Assembly: GCA_036785705.1 (NCBI GenBank)
Contig: JAWUZG010000359.1
Span: forward strand, 62,001 to 126,000
DNA: 64,000 nucleotides
Direction of reading: 5' to 3'
Source of the DNA: Acanthornis magna
Taxonomy: Eukaryota > Chordata > Aves > Passeriformes > Acanthizidae
In this document: one piece after another, positions 28,501 to 40,179 of the stretch
Layout of the letters: every line of letters begins with the position of its first letter
How positions within the stretch are numbered: position 1 is the stretch's first letter
The notes under the pieces: model-generated
Told to the model about the DNA's origin: nothing
Seen by the model: the letters and a program-made list of their open reading frames with translations, nothing else
Database searches by the model: none
Program-made: the position numbers and the translations under genes

Positions 28501-31500
28501 TGGCCATATTTTGAGCCACAGCTGCTGATGCTCACTTGCAACACAGGGGAAAATTATTTTAAAGAAGAAACTTCCAAAACTATGCAACTGTTCCTAGAAA
28601 TTTTCACTATTTAGCAATGTATAAATCAGAATTACACATCAGCTTTGCCATTCATACCCTGGATTGTTGTTTCCATGGGCTGTCAAACTGTCTGTCTCTG
28701 TACCCTTACTTAGTGATTCACTTGTCACTTGCCTTAAAAGAAAACAGCTTTAAAATCTTGATTTAACAGGAACAGTAAAAGGAAACACAGAACAGCACAT
28801 TATGAAAATGCCTTATAAAGCATCTGTTACAAACCTTCAAGTTTATTGCTTAAGGGATGGCAGCAGGTGTCCCATGCCCTGAAGCTGGTGAAAAATCTCT
28901 CCTACACTGCAAAGAACACCAGCAGTGTCAGACTCTGAGCATGAGCATGGTTCATCAGTTATTTAGCCAATCTAAAAGCCACAAACTTGGGTGTAGTCTA
29001 AGAATGAGAGTGCAGATCAGAAGCATGACAAAGACCTTAGCACTCATTTGAGAAAATTATTTGAACGCCAAGAATCTCGAAGATAGATCATTTTTTTGGT
29101 GCCTAATAACTGCTCTAGCATTAAAATGTTAGTTAGCGATGTTTGTTAGCTGCTTTTGGTTGAGTTCCACTTGTCTTTTTACTGATTCTTTCTCTTCTGC
29201 CATAAGATTAGGGTGAGATTAGGACATAATTTGTATGTACTGCTCTGTTCCCACTTTAGGGATGCCGCAAAGTGAGTATTTCTGGATTCTGAAAGAATCA
29301 GCTTTAACTCAGAGGGATAGAATTACCATGGGAGTCCACTTCAGTTTGTTCTTTGTAGGTATTTCCCTCCTACCCCAGCAGCTTTCATCTGCAGATACTA
29401 GCTTTGCTACAGGTAGTAATAGTAGATTTCAACTCCCCTGACCTTCTTTTCAGCTAGCACCATTTCAGTGTAATTCTTTAAATCCCCCCTCCCTATACTG
29501 ATGGCCATTTTTGAATGGAGAGTGTCTTTAACCAGGGAGAATGTCTTTAACCAGGCAGACCTATTCCATACATCTCCCTTTGCCCAACAGTGCTGCACAC
29601 CCACCTTGCCTTTCCCTTCTTTCCCATCTCCTCTCCTTTCACACACCAAAAACTCCAAACTGTGCTATGAGAACTAATTTTGATAACTGAACTTTTAAGC
29701 CATTTGTAAAACTGAAGCCAGACTGTCCCGTGTGCCCCGCAAAACTTTTTTGCAATCATTTCTTCTGCTCCCTCATCCAAGCCACAGACAGGAGTCCAAG
29801 ACAGATTGCAGGTATTTTCTTTATTTTACATCAACTACTACTGATATTTAAATCGCACATCATGTTCTCTCTACCACAGGCAGTTTTAGCTGCTCTAGTT
29901 GTTTCATGGTCTTGCTTTTACAGAACTTCATGCCCCTGTGGTACTTCACAAGTGACTCTGCAGTTTCAGATGAATTTTGTTCGTGCATCCTGCAAAGGCA
30001 ATTGCAGGCAGTGCACGTGGGGTGCCCAAACCAGAACTACATTCCAACGCTCCCACACAGCAAGGGAAAAAGGCCAGATCCATCTCTAATTTCCAATCTG
30101 CAAATGAAGTATCCTGTTTAACTTTGTGCTATTACATCATTTTCACTACACCATGCATCATTAAACTTTATAGGAACCTAACAACATTCTGGCTCCAGAA
30201 ATCTTAAAGGATTGCTAAATGCTGCTGTGGTACTACCTTGCCCAGATTGAAGAGAGCACAATTTTTTCAAGTTTTCTAACTGATCACACTCAGGATAGAT
30301 ATAATCATGGTTACCAAAAGATATAAAATGACACAAAATCAGTAATTTCTTATTCCAGACTGCTTGACATTTACTAAATTGGCCTGATTTAAAAGGAAGG
30401 AAAAAATTACCTTGAGGGTATCTAAGCTCACAGAGTTATTAGCTTGAGGCTCACTGAAGAATGGTAACACATTCGTTAATTCCTAACATAACAAAATAGT
30501 CAAGGTGAAGAACCAGTCTTGAAATCCTCTGCACCCCATTTCTATTTAAACTACTTACTGTTTATTCACTGCCTGACTGCCCAGTCTGCAACACACTGCC
30601 TGCCTCAAAACCCAAAGGGGGTCTGGGGCAGTACAGCTTCACCTTAGCAGACAGCATTTGGTAGGACTGCCCCATTGCAGGACTTCTCAGCTGTTCTACT
30701 GTACATCAAAAGTGTCTGCACTTTCGATGCCAGAGCAGGATCTAATTTGCCTGCTTCACAAAAGGTTCTGGAGGAACAGCAGATGAGGAAACACCATGCT
30801 TAAGCAATTTAAAAAAAAAAAAAATCTGACTTTTGCCATTTTCTGTGAAAAGGAAGGAAGAGAAGAAAGCTATTTTTCTATCAGATTCCTGTTTTTTGGC
30901 TACTGATTCTTATCAATTCATTCAGACATTTTTAGGCTGTCCACTGAATCATAAAGGTCAAAAATTTACATCAAGCAAGAAACATAAATAGAGTTTGCTG
31001 AACTTGCCTATCAGTGGGCAGGAAATGATCCTTAGCTCTGTATTTTATTACTGCTGTGCCCAGATCGGCCGCACACATTTCTGCCACAGCTCTCGAGCAC
31101 ATGTCCCACACGGCTCACCCAAGGCACAGGTCCAGGAAACTGGGCAGTAAATATCTGAGAGCTCCTAATAAACACAGAAGTGGCAAAAATGACACCTTAT
31201 TGCAACTGACTGACACTTGTAGCCCCAGAGACAGAGTGAAATTGATGAAAACACCAGAGTGGCGAGCAGGGCACTAAGAAAACATTTTATTTGGCCAGTC
31301 TCTGTGGAAGGGCAAAAAAATAAACTGATAAATGAAAAGATATCCACTTGATGATCAGTTATCCCTTGGCCCTGAACCAGTCCAAAAGCTAGGCTAGCTT
31401 TATTTCACAATCACAGAAATCATCAGACAGATAGGAAAAGTTTGCTTTACTGTTTTGACAAAGTGCTTAAAATTGGATCAGATCATGTTTTCTTCCTGAT

Positions 31501-34500
31501 ATTCACTAATGCTCTGCCTGTCTCAAAAACTAAATAAGTAAGTAAGGTAATGATCCTCAGAGAGATTTCACAGAACTGAAACAATGGTGCCCTCTCCTCA
31601 TCAAAATCCAAGATTTCAGCTGCTGTAATAAAATATTCATTATGATGGTAGTGAACCCACAACATTCCCTGGCTTATATTCACTAAAAACAATGCCCTAA
31701 ATTCTATTTAAATACAGTGCTAGAGCAAGAATGGAACATAACAAAAAAATCTTGCAGAAAATCTGCTTGTTGCTGTACACAGTCCGATCTGCTGGCTGAA
31801 GAGCAAACCAAACTTTTTCCTTCTATCAGCAAAGCTGAACCAGCTCTCTCTTAAAGCATGGATGAAGTTTTTCTGCCACATTTCATAACAACTTTTTAAT
31901 TAACTGCTAGCTGAGTCCACTTGGTGGACTTGAGGTCACATGGAGGAGACATGGCACCCACATCCAACAGCCACCACCTTCCCTTCCCTGCTGGACATAC
32001 ACCTGGCTCCACTTGCTGTGCATGCTGCAGGAGTTATGTGCTTTAAGCTGGGCTGGAGTTCAGCAGTCATGTGTGCCAAATTTTGTTCTGGTTAAGTCAT
32101 AAATCAACTCTGGCAAGCATGGATATCAAGACTTTGTGTTGAAATTTTGGCTGGCCCTCAAAGAAACAAGAAGCTTAGAATGCCACGAGTTCCTATGTGT
32201 GACTGATACATATTTTAAAGCAGTTCTACATCGCAAAAATTCCTTACAAAACCTTTGGTTCTAAGGTATTCCAAATATTAGCTTAATAGAGAACCTGAAA
32301 AAGCAGAAAACTATCTGCTAGTTTAAATAATTCCTAAAAATTACAAGACTGTATTAGGTATGCCTGCCACAAAATTAATGGATCCACAGTAGTACTTATA
32401 TTCTAAATTAAAAAATTCTTTAATTAGCCATAGATTTTCAGTACATTCAATGGTTTGTATTAGAAAAAGCAACTGAGTTCAAACTAAACTTTCTATCATA
32501 GCCTTTGCTTTAAAAAGAAAAAAGAAAAAAGCAATTAAGTAAAGAGATTGACAGTGAAATATAACACACTGCAATTGTTCGTCTTATGATCAGATTTTAC
32601 CTGATAGGAACATACTCATTTAAGAGAGAAACACTTTTTCAGCTGCCAAGAACATGTACACACATAAAAGGAAACGCTGACTGCTCCAATGAATTTGATG
32701 GTTCATCTCTAGTCTCAGGCGGTGACAATCTCCAAGAGCATCTACCATGGTCATTGCCACGCTGTAAGAACACTAATTAGAGAGGAGTCTAGCTGAACTC
32801 TAAATTGGTATTTTCTTCATTTGGATGTTTGACAAGTTCCCAGTAACAGGTTTGCTTGTTTTCCATGAGAATTAAAATTCAATGCTAAAAGCTATAGTTT
32901 CTCTTGTGCAGAAGGCTCTTCCACACTCTGACTCACCTGCAATTCAGAGCTACCACATGACTTGCATTGAAATGTCAAATCAGAATGATGAAAATTAGCT
33001 AACTGTTATCTTTTTCTAGATGAGGACTATGCTCCACAGAAGACTATGTGATCTCATTACACAAGTCCCATGTCTACAAGATTTTCTGAATGAATTATCA
33101 CTGATTAAGGTGTGGTTTGGCATGCAAACTGCCAGAGGCATCTGAAAAGCCCTGTTGTCAGTTGATGCATAATTTCCTTCAGTATTCAAAACAAAAGTAA
33201 GATTACGATCAGGTGGGCAGCAAAGACGCTTTCTTCACATGCAGAAATGTCTTATTACATCTCTTCTCTCTACCGTACTACTGCTTCCTAGAGCAGTTCA
33301 TAACTTGCTTTTCACAAAGCTGTCTATAATCTGATAGCCTAAGTATATCCAAAGGTCCCCCTACCTTTCTGCCACCCCCTTTCATTTTCCTCCCCCTACA
33401 TTTCCTGAGCAATCATCTTGCAAATTGAGACTATCACAAAACCTCGCCTATACTCTCTTTTCAGCTAAAAATCACTGTTTCATGATTTCTTGGAAATCAG
33501 TGCCAGTGCTCCCTCTCACATTCCTGACCTGTCAGCACTGCATGGGCAGCCCAAAACCACACAACTCCCACACCGCGCAGCTGCAAGGCTGCACGGAGTT
33601 TGAGTCTGTGGAAGCAGAGGAAGGGGAGTTGAGGTAGATCACTGCCTTTTTCTGATACTTTGGAAATGAATGACGATATTCTACAAGCTGTTGGGATAAT
33701 ATGAACAAATGGCAGGCATATGTAACAAGCTCACAGATAAGGGACTGGATTTTCTATTAACCACTTGAAGTGTTTTCCAGTGGTAGCAGAAGAGAAAACC
33801 TCTGCTAGGGAGAAAATAATGTAAGTTGCATGACTACCTCCAAAAATGATAGATATTGTTACACATTCCTACATGCAGCAAGCAGAGCGCATTGTCATGC
33901 CACACAAGCAATGCCTCCTGATGTGTGTTTTTGGGACTGTGCTAATGCCAAGACTGCAATTCTAGGGCTGCTTTTCCCAGGCACTACAGAAGAAAAGCAG
34001 TGGACAATGTCTCATCTGAAAGGACCATACCATTTTGTTGCCCAAGCCAGGCATTAACACGGCATTCAAAAGCTCAAGTTCAATTTCTGTATTGGTTTTT
34101 TAAAAAAAAGATTAATTGGACATTGGGATGACTGTACATGCTGTGGATGTAAGGATAAAATACATAAAAAACAGCTCAGCAATTAATCTTGCAAATTAGA
34201 TTACAGAGATAAACTCTCTTTAGATTATCCTCATCAATATATATGAAAGCTGTAAAATCTTTTTGTAGCTGAAATTCAGGTTACTAAATCCGGAAAAAAA
34301 AAAAAAAAAGCCTATCATTGCTGGCTGTGTTTCCTACTAGGTTAGCTTTTGGCCACAGCAGACTTGAAACACAGTAGAGAGCTTTCATTTCTAAAAATCC
34401 CACTGTTACAGTAACATCTTTTCAAATGTATCAGCATATTTTAATATGCCATAATTCCACCTAATTACTTACAGAGCCCTGGCAGAGGTTCTGAGAGGGC

Positions 34501-36120
34501 AGATGCATCTAACTCATATCCCTCGAGCCCGGGGGCAATGCGGGACACACTAAACGGAGAACACCCACCTGCACATCCAACAGCTTCATCATTCAAACCA
34601 TGGCACAGATGCACCAAGGGTGAGAACCAAAGAACTGTAAAGGCCCAAGAAAGCTCACTATTCATAATTATCATTTTTTTAAAAGATAAACCTTTCCAGC
34701 AGAACCCTCAGCTGAATAGCACAGAGTAAGAACTGGACAACAGACATCCAAAAGACAGCTATGATAATGTATTTTCCCAAGGATTAATATCCCTGCTTTC
34801 TTAATGCATGAAAATGGCAGCCGCTACCAAAAGTTTTCAGTACTGAATTTTCAAGTCAGTGTTTCAGGCAACCTTTAACAATTTTTGGTGTATTTAGAAC
34901 ATTACATTACTGTCCCTGTTTCATTATGAGAAACAGGGTATAAAGGGTACCAGGATGCCATACGTCCCTCAACTGATAAAGAACTGTGTTCTTTAGTCAG
35001 TCGTATGCATTTTGCTTCATCTTTTATATCTAAACGTGAATTTTCCCTAGTATGTATCATCCTAAGACAAAGCATTTTGTGTGACCTAATGAGATCAATG
35101 GACAGCAAACTCCAGTATACTAAGTAAGAATTATTAAAGAAAAGCCCTTTCCTGAATCTGACATCTCCTTTAGCACAAGGAATTCTAATTTTCCCTGATT
35201 TCACAGATGTTTTTCACCTGAATTTCCATCCTAGCATGGCAGCAGCCAGCAGCTGCTCTCCTGTCTGAAATACGTTGCTTTGAATGCAGCCTCTAGTGAA
35301 ATACACACATGAAATCTGACGTAAATAGAATCTTGAGATATAAGAAGCCATAAAGGAGATTTGATGGGCTTTAACTGCAGTCAAATGATACACAAGGAAC
35401 ATACTCTGCAATAACATGTACCTCGTATGGATCCTATTTGCTTCCCCATGATAAAGTGGCAACTTAAGCTGTGAAAATTACTGCCATCCATCTCACCCCA
35501 TGCATTCACATGCTTGGGAAGCATAAGTGAATATGCAGCTACGTGTTTCGCAAACAAAATATTTCTCCTAAGATGAAAACGAGAGTAACTCATTTCACAA
35601 GAAATGATTAGGCAATGCATGAAGCCTGGCATGAGTCCACCCTATCAAAGCCCAACAACCCTGCTGCACACTGAACTCTTCTGCTTTGTGGACCAGAATC
35701 AGATCCACAGTACAAAGGTCCAACAACTGTGAAGTCAAAAGGGCAGAATTTTTTCCTTAACTCAAAATTTTCTTTGTTATATGCTACAAAGGCATGTCCT
35801 TTCTGCTATTTTTCTGCGCACTGTATTTGTTCTGTCCTCCCCCAGGATCTCACTGATCTCACAGTGTGTTTGTATGATGCTTGATGCGTGAGGACCACAT
35901 GGCCATATGTCCTATAATGCAGATTTATAAGTGTATATATATAGGTTAATTGAACTAAAATAAACTCCAGTCCCCCAGCAGCAGTACATACCCATGAGCA
36001 AATCGTATGTTCCGTAAAACACTGCTTGTGACTTTTAAAGACCCTTTGTTAAATTGTTCTTTTTATTTCAGGAATATTTCTTTGAAAGTCTTCTTTGAAA
36101 TATGAGGCATATTTGCATGA
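16510..36120. other. Gene-free DNA upstream of the ERV 3' LTR
   Basis: No coding exon could be supported over this long stretch. Locally GC-richer parts at about 19080-19450 and 25040-25700 give multi-frame open frames up to 152 codons but no recognisable protein. Minor items are a tandem pair of 'gtctttaaccagg' at about 29525-29560, an A13 run near 30811 and an A16 run near 34295. An AT-rich motif-dense stretch at 22140-22480 is described separately. Confidence 0.5.
22140..22480. other. Candidate conserved non-coding element (weak)
   Basis: The stretch has a smooth, repeat-free AT-rich composition with clustered short motifs (gaattaatgagc, cctaataacgtgc, tttaataataaaaag, cattgtgctttt-like blocks) and retained CpGs (ataacgtgc, ggaccgcac, attcggcaa). 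This texture is typical of vertebrate developmental enhancers. It rests on appearance only, since no alignment was possible. Confidence 0.2.
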
Positions 36121-36125
36121 GTTAT

Positions 36126-36130
36126 GTCAC
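36126..36130. repeat. 5-bp target-site duplication, left copy (gtcac)
   Basis: The five bases gtcac directly before the TG that opens the left LTR are repeated directly after the CA that closes the right LTR. A 5-bp duplication is typical of class III (ERV-L) integrases. Gammaretroviral elements give 4 bp and alpha/betaretroviral ones usually 6. Confidence 0.95.
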
Positions 36131-36260
36131 TGTCTCGGATTAGAGAAAATTTTCCTAGGTGGAAAGTGTTCTGAATAAAACACCTCCCCACAGCAAAACT
36201 TCCAGCACCCCTCCCCCCACAGCAAACAGAATATCTCAGCTGAAAGTGGGATAAGAACTG

Positions 36261-36266
36261 TTTAAT
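36261..36266 (-). promoter_or_regulatory. Putative polyadenylation hexamer in the 3' LTR
   Basis: In sense orientation this reads ATTAAA, the commonest variant of AATAAA, and a G/T-rich segment (ctgtggggggagggg) follows further downstream. No canonical AATAAA is present in sense orientation within the LTR. The identical copy is at 42024-42029 in the 5' LTR. Confidence 0.5.
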
Positions 36267-36520
36267 TAACACACCACACAGTGGAAGGGGAAAGGGAAAA
36301 AGGGGTCATTAAACCTGAATAAACAGCTGATGAACTTTAGTGTCCTTTTCCTCAGGCGTAGCTTCCCCTTTCCGGGGTCCCCAAGGGGCCCAGTGGAGTC
36401 CCTCCAGTGGCTCCCTGGACGATTCTCGTCCGCTGTCCTCCGGGGCTCCTCAGGTTCTCAGATGAGAAAGCAAGTCGGGGAAAAAGGTCCAGAAAGCAAC
36501 GAAAAACAATCCCAGGAAAA

Positions 36521-36620
36521 AACAAAAAAAAAACCCCCAAGCAGCAGCCACACCGGTGGCAGCAGCAACCAGCAGCAGCAGCTGACCCAAGGGAAAAAAA
36601 AAACAAAAAAAAAAACAGTG
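36521..36620. repeat. Low-complexity core of the LTR (A/T runs around GCAGCA)
   Basis: On the plus strand, A runs broken by single Cs flank a GCAGCAGCC / ACCAGCAGCAGCAGC segment that contains the palindrome caccggtg. The same block, with identical run lengths, is at 42284-42383. It explains the repeated short open frames seen in both LTRs. Confidence 0.8.
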
Positions 36621-36793
36621 TCCCTTCCTTCTCACTCCCCCGTAGAACAGTCCAGGGAAAAAGTTTTCAAAACATCCCGCGCTGGCAGAGCTTCTCTTGG
36701 CTGCAGGACACAGTTAAAGCTACAGAACCATATTTCTGGTCAAACATACAAACGATAGGGAATACAAAATATAATTTACGCCACCCCAGGACA

Positions 36794-36805
36794 TTCCACC
36801 CCTTA
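36794..36805 (-). other. Polypurine tract (plus-strand primer)
   Basis: Sense sequence directly before the 3' LTR is TAAGGGGTGGAA, a mostly purine run interrupted by one T. In LTR retroelements such a tract resists RNase H and primes plus-strand DNA. Its position, abutting the TG of the 3' LTR, supports the LTR boundary. Confidence 0.75.
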
Positions 36806-36845
36806 TTCCATATCGTTGGCTTAAAGCCCACACTAATATGTTTCA

Positions 36846-36936
36846 ATTCTATATACACACATATATACACATATACATATATACATATCTACATATATAC
36901 ATATATACATATATACACACATATAGGTATATACAA
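36846..36936. repeat. AT/AC microsatellite in the ERV 3' untranslated part
   Basis: An irregular (TATACA)n / (CATATA)n tract fills much of the ~190 bp between the pol stop codon and the polypurine tract, where env would normally begin. It should vary in length between copies of this family. Confidence 0.9.
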
Positions 36937-36984
36937 ATAGAGGCAGTGACATTCCGCAAGCAATGGTACACCAGCATCCCGACA

Positions 36985-39900
36985 TTACACATAGCCCTCA
37001 CCCAAAATCAAATCTCCCTGGGGTACACATCGTGTTTCTCCATTTTCCTGCATTATCCACCAAGTACACCCTGGTCCCTGAGCAAAAACAACCCCACGGA
37101 TAGGTTTGTCTTTACGCGAGGCAGAATTAATCCAAACAGTCTTTCCTAACAAGCCTCTGGCATGTACTGCTGGGACCTTATCTCCATCTACTGTATGGAG
37201 GAGCTCAGATTGGGCAGGGCCTGCTCGGTTGATGGAGCCTCGGGTGTTAACTAACCAGGTGGCCTTTGCTAAATGCTGCTCCCAGTTTTTGAAAGTCCCC
37301 CCACCCAGTGCCTTCAAGGTGGTTTTTAATAATCCATTGTAGCGTTCCACTTTGCCAGCCGCAGGGGCATGATAAGGGATATGGTATACCCACTCAATGC
37401 CATGCTCCCTAGCCCAGGTGCTTATAAGGCTGTTCTTGAAATGAGTTCCATTGTCAGACTCAATTCTCTCAGGGGTACCATGTCTCCAGAGGACTTGCCT
37501 CTCAAGGCCCACGATGGTGTTACGGGCAGTGGCGTGAGGCACAGGGTATGTTTCCAACCACCCAGTGGTGGCTTCTACCATTGTGAGCACATAGCGCTTG
37601 CCGTGGCGGGTTTGAGGCAGTGTGATGTAGTCAATCTGCCAGGCCTCCCCATACTTGTATTTGGTCCACCTTCCCCCATACCACAGGGGTTTCACCCGCT
37701 TGGCTTGCTTGATCTCAGCACATGTCTCACAGTTATGGATCACCTGGGAGATACAGTCCATGGTTAAATCCACCCCTCGGTCTCTTGCCCACTTATAGGT
37801 GGCATCTCTGCCCTGATGGCCTGAGGCATCATGGGCCCATCGGGCTAGGAACAACTCTCCTTTGTGCTGCCAATCTAAATCTATCTGCGACACTTTTATC
37901 TTTGCAGCCTGATCTACCTGTTTGTTGTTTTGGTGTTCCTCGTTAGCTCGGCTCTTGGGGACATGGGCATCTACGTGGCGGACTTTCACAGGTAGCTTCT
38001 CTGCCCGGGCAGCAATGTCTTTCCACTCCTCAGCAGCCCAGATTGGTTTTCCCCTACGCTGCCAACTGGCCTTTTTCCACTTTTCCAACCAACCCCATAG
38101 AGCATTGGCTACCATCCATGAATCGGTGTACAGGTAAAGCTTTGGCCACTTCTCTCTTTCAGCAATGTCCAGGGCCAGTTGAACAGCTTTGAGTTCGGCA
38201 AGTTGGCTTGATCCACCTTCTCCTTTAGTAGCTTCTGCAACCCGGCGTGTGGGGCTCCATACAGCTGCTTTCCATATTCGCTTTGTCCCTACAAGACGAC
38301 AGGAACCATCAGTGAAGAGAGCGTAACGTGTTTCATCTTGTGGCAGTTGGTTGTAGGGTGGAGCTTCCTCTGCCCGAGTCACCTGTTCTGGCTCTTCTTC
38401 ATCAGTCAGGCCAATTTTTTCACCTTCAGGCCAATTTGTAATTATCTCCAGGATCCCAGGGCGATTCAGATTTCCCATACGGGCGCGCTGTGTGATGAGG
38501 GCAATCCATTTGCTCCATGTAGTGTTGGTGGCATGGTGGGTAGAGGGAACCTCTGCTTTGAACATCCACCCCAGCACCGGTAGTCGGGGTGCCAGGAGGA
38601 GTTGTGCTTCTGTGCCAATTACCTCTGAGGCAGCTCGGACTCCTTCATAGGCTGCCAAGATCTCTTTCTCTGTTGGTGTGTAGTTGGCTTCAGCCCCTCT
38701 GTAGCTTCGGCTCCAGAATCCCAGTGGTCGCCCTCGAGTCTCGCCAGGCATCTTCTGCCAAAGGCTCCAAGATAAACCATGACTCCCGGCTGCAGAGTAG
38801 AGCACATTCTTTACTTCTGGTCCTGTCCTGACTGGGCCGAGGGCTACTGCATGAGCAATCTCCTGCTTGATCTGGGCGAAGGCTTGTTGCTGTTCAGGGC
38901 CCCAGTGGAAATCATTCTTTTTACGGGTAACCAGGTAGAGAGGACTCACAATCTGACTGTATTCAGGAATATGCATTCTCCAAAAGCCTATGGCTCCCAG
39001 GAAAGCTTGCGTCTCCTTCTTGTTGGTTGGTGGGGACATCGCTGTGATTTTATTGATGACCTCGGTGGGAATCTGACGCCGTCCATCTTGCCACTTCACC
39101 CCCAGGAACTGGATCTCTTTGGCAGGCCCCTTGACTTTGCTCCTTTTGATGGCGAGACCGGCTTCCAGAAGAATCTGGATGATTTTCTCTCCTTTCTCAA
39201 ACACTTCTTCTGCCGTGTCTCCCCACACAATGATGTCATCGATGTACTGCAGATGTTCTGGAGCCTCACCCTTTTCCAGTGCAGCCTGGATCAGTCCATG
39301 GCAGATGGTGGGACTGTGCTTCCACCCCTGGGGCAGTCGGTTCCAGGTGTACTGCACGCCCCTCCAGGTGAAAGCAAACTGAGGCCTGCACTCTGCTGCC
39401 AGAGGAATGGAGAAAAATGCATTTGCAATGTCAATAGTGGCGTACCACTTTGCTGCTTTGGACTCCAGCTCATACTGGAGCTCCAGCATATCTGGCACGG
39501 CAGCGCTCAGTGCTGGAGTCACCTCATTTAAGGCACGATAGTCTACAGTCAATCTCCAATCTCCATCAGATCTGCGCACAGGCCAGATGGGGCTGTTGAA
39601 GGGTGAGTGGGCCTTGCTGACCACCCCTTGGCTCTCCAGCTCACGGATCAGCTTGTGGATGGGAATCACAGCATCTCGATTTGTCCGGTACTGCCGGCGG
39701 TGCACTGTCGAGGTGGCAATTGGCACTTGTTGCTCTTCCCCTCTTAGGAGTCCTACTACAAATGGGTTCTCTGACAGTCCAGGCAAGGTGTTCAATTGCT
39801 TAATGCCTTCTGTCTCTACGGCAGCTATCCCAAATGCCCACTTAAGTCCCTTTGGGTCTTTGAAATACCCATTTCGGAGGAAGTCTATGCCCAGAATACA

Positions 39901-40179
39901 CGGGGCCTCTGGACCAGTCACAATGGAATGTTTCTTCCACTCTTTTCCAGTCAGGCTCACCTCAGCTTCCACCAGAGTCAGGTCTTGTGATCCTCCTGTC
40001 ACGCCGGCAATAGAAACAGACTCTGCCCCCACATGTTGCGATGGAATTATTGTGCACTGCGCACCAGTGTCAACCAAAGCCTCGTATTTTTGTGGTTCTG
40101 TTGTGCCAGGCCATCGAATCCACACAGTCCAAAAAACACGGTTTTCCCTGACCCCTACCTGGCTAGAGGCAGGGCCCCT
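36985..40179 (-). CDS. pol: Pol polyprotein: protease, RT, RNase H, integrase (made by readthrough)
   Basis: The frame is open for 1064 codons from the base after the gag amber stop to a TAA at 36985. It has no ATG near its start, so it is read here as the in-frame continuation of gag. Numbering below is from the GTG at 40125. An aspartic protease has VDTGA with catalytic D19 and the ILGID motif near 77-81. Reverse transcriptase has D232 in DIANAFF, LPQGW at 264-268 and YIDD at 294-297. RNase H has D606, E644, D668 and D738. Integrase has a zinc site H765, H770, C799, C802, a catalytic triad D832, D891, E927 (35 residues between the last two), then an SH3-like C-terminus. It would form virus-like-particle enzymes that copy and insert the element. 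Every catalytic residue checked is present, and there are no stops or frameshifts. No dUTPase domain follows integrase, unlike many mammalian ERV-L elements. Confidence 0.95.
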   Translation of the reverse strand, partial: RGPASSQVGVRENRVFWTVWIRWPGTTEPQKYEALVDTGAQCTIIPSQHVGAESVSIAGVTGGSQDLTLVEAEVSLTGKEWKKHSIVTGPEAPCILGIDFLRNGYFKDPKGLKWAFGIAAVETEGIKQLNTLPGLSENPFVVGLLRGEEQQVPIATSTVHRRQYRTNRDAVIPIHKLIRELESQGVVSKAHSPFNSPIWPVRRSDGDWRLTVDYRALNEVTPALSAAVPDMLELQYELESKAAKWYATIDIANAFFSIPLAAECRPQFAFTWRGVQYTWNRLPQGWKHSPTICHGLIQAALEKGEAPEHLQYIDDIIVWGDTAEEVFEKGEKIIQILLEAGLAIKRSKVKGPAKEIQFLGVKWQDGRRQIPTEVINKITAMSPPTNKKETQAFLGAIGFWRMHIPEYSQIVSPLYLVTRKKNDFHWGPEQQQAFAQIKQEIAHAVALGPVRTGPEVKNVLYSAAGSHGLSWSLWQKMPGETRGRPLGFWSRSYRGAEANYTPTEKEILAAYEGVRAASEVIGTEAQLLLAPRLPVLGWMFKAEVPSTHHATNTTWSKWIALITQRARMGNLNRPGILEIITNWPEGEKIGLTDEEEPEQVTRAEEAPPYNQLPQDETRYALFTDGSCRLVGTKRIWKAAVWSPTRRVAEATKGEGGSSQLAELKAVQLALDIAEREKWPKLYLYTDSWMVANALWGWLEKWKKASWQRRGKPIWAAEEWKDIAARAEKLPVKVRHVDAHVPKSRANEEHQNNKQVDQAAKIKVSQIDLDWQHKGELFLARWAHDASGHQGRDATYKWARDRGVDLTMDCISQVIHNCETCAEIKQAKRVKPLWYGGRWTKYKYGEAWQIDYITLPQTRHGKRYVLTMVEATTGWLETYPVPHATARNTIVGLERQVLWRHGTPERIESDNGTHFKNSLISTWAREHGIEWVYHIPYHAPAAGKVERYNGLLKTTLKALGGGTFKNWEQHLAKATWLVNTRGSINRAGPAQSELLHTVDGDKVPAVHARGLLGKTVWINSASRKDKPIRGVVFAQGPGCTWWIMQENGETRCVPQGDLILGEGYV

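Larger units (their letters stand above)
36131..36793 (-). repeat. 3' LTR of the ERV
   Basis: This 663-bp terminal repeat begins TGTCTCGG on the plus strand and ends CCAGGACA. It matches the copy at 41894-42556 base for base by eye, at a constant offset of 5763. In sense orientation it holds a U3 part with long T tracts flanking a CTG/GCTGCC-rich core (plus 36521-36620), then an ATTAAA-type polyadenylation hexamer, and about 110-130 bp that would be the end of R plus U5. Short open frames within it are repeated in both LTRs and are not called as genes. Confidence 0.97.

Noticed and set aside
34285..34310. A16 run as the tail of a processed pseudogene
   Set aside because: No upstream sequence resembles a known transcript and there is no visible target duplication. 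The T17 run near 52300 was rejected for the same reason.
36330..36940. Open frames of 142 and 177 codons in the left LTR (repeated at 42093-42610)
   Set aside because: They arise from low-complexity Lys/Gln/Ser-coding sequence antisense to the LTR, and exist twice only because the LTR does.
38779..39531. 250-codon open frame on the plus strand
   Set aside because: It lies entirely opposite the pol RT region and has no domain of its own. It is a shadow of the real minus-strand gene, as are the plus-strand frames at 37369-37767, 39587-40183 and 40033-40554.
36985..40125. Pol as an independently initiated gene from the GTG at 40125
   Set aside because: There is no ATG there, and the frame stays open all the way back to the gag amber codon in the same frame. 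Continuation from gag is simpler. A -1 frameshift is not needed because the frames already match.
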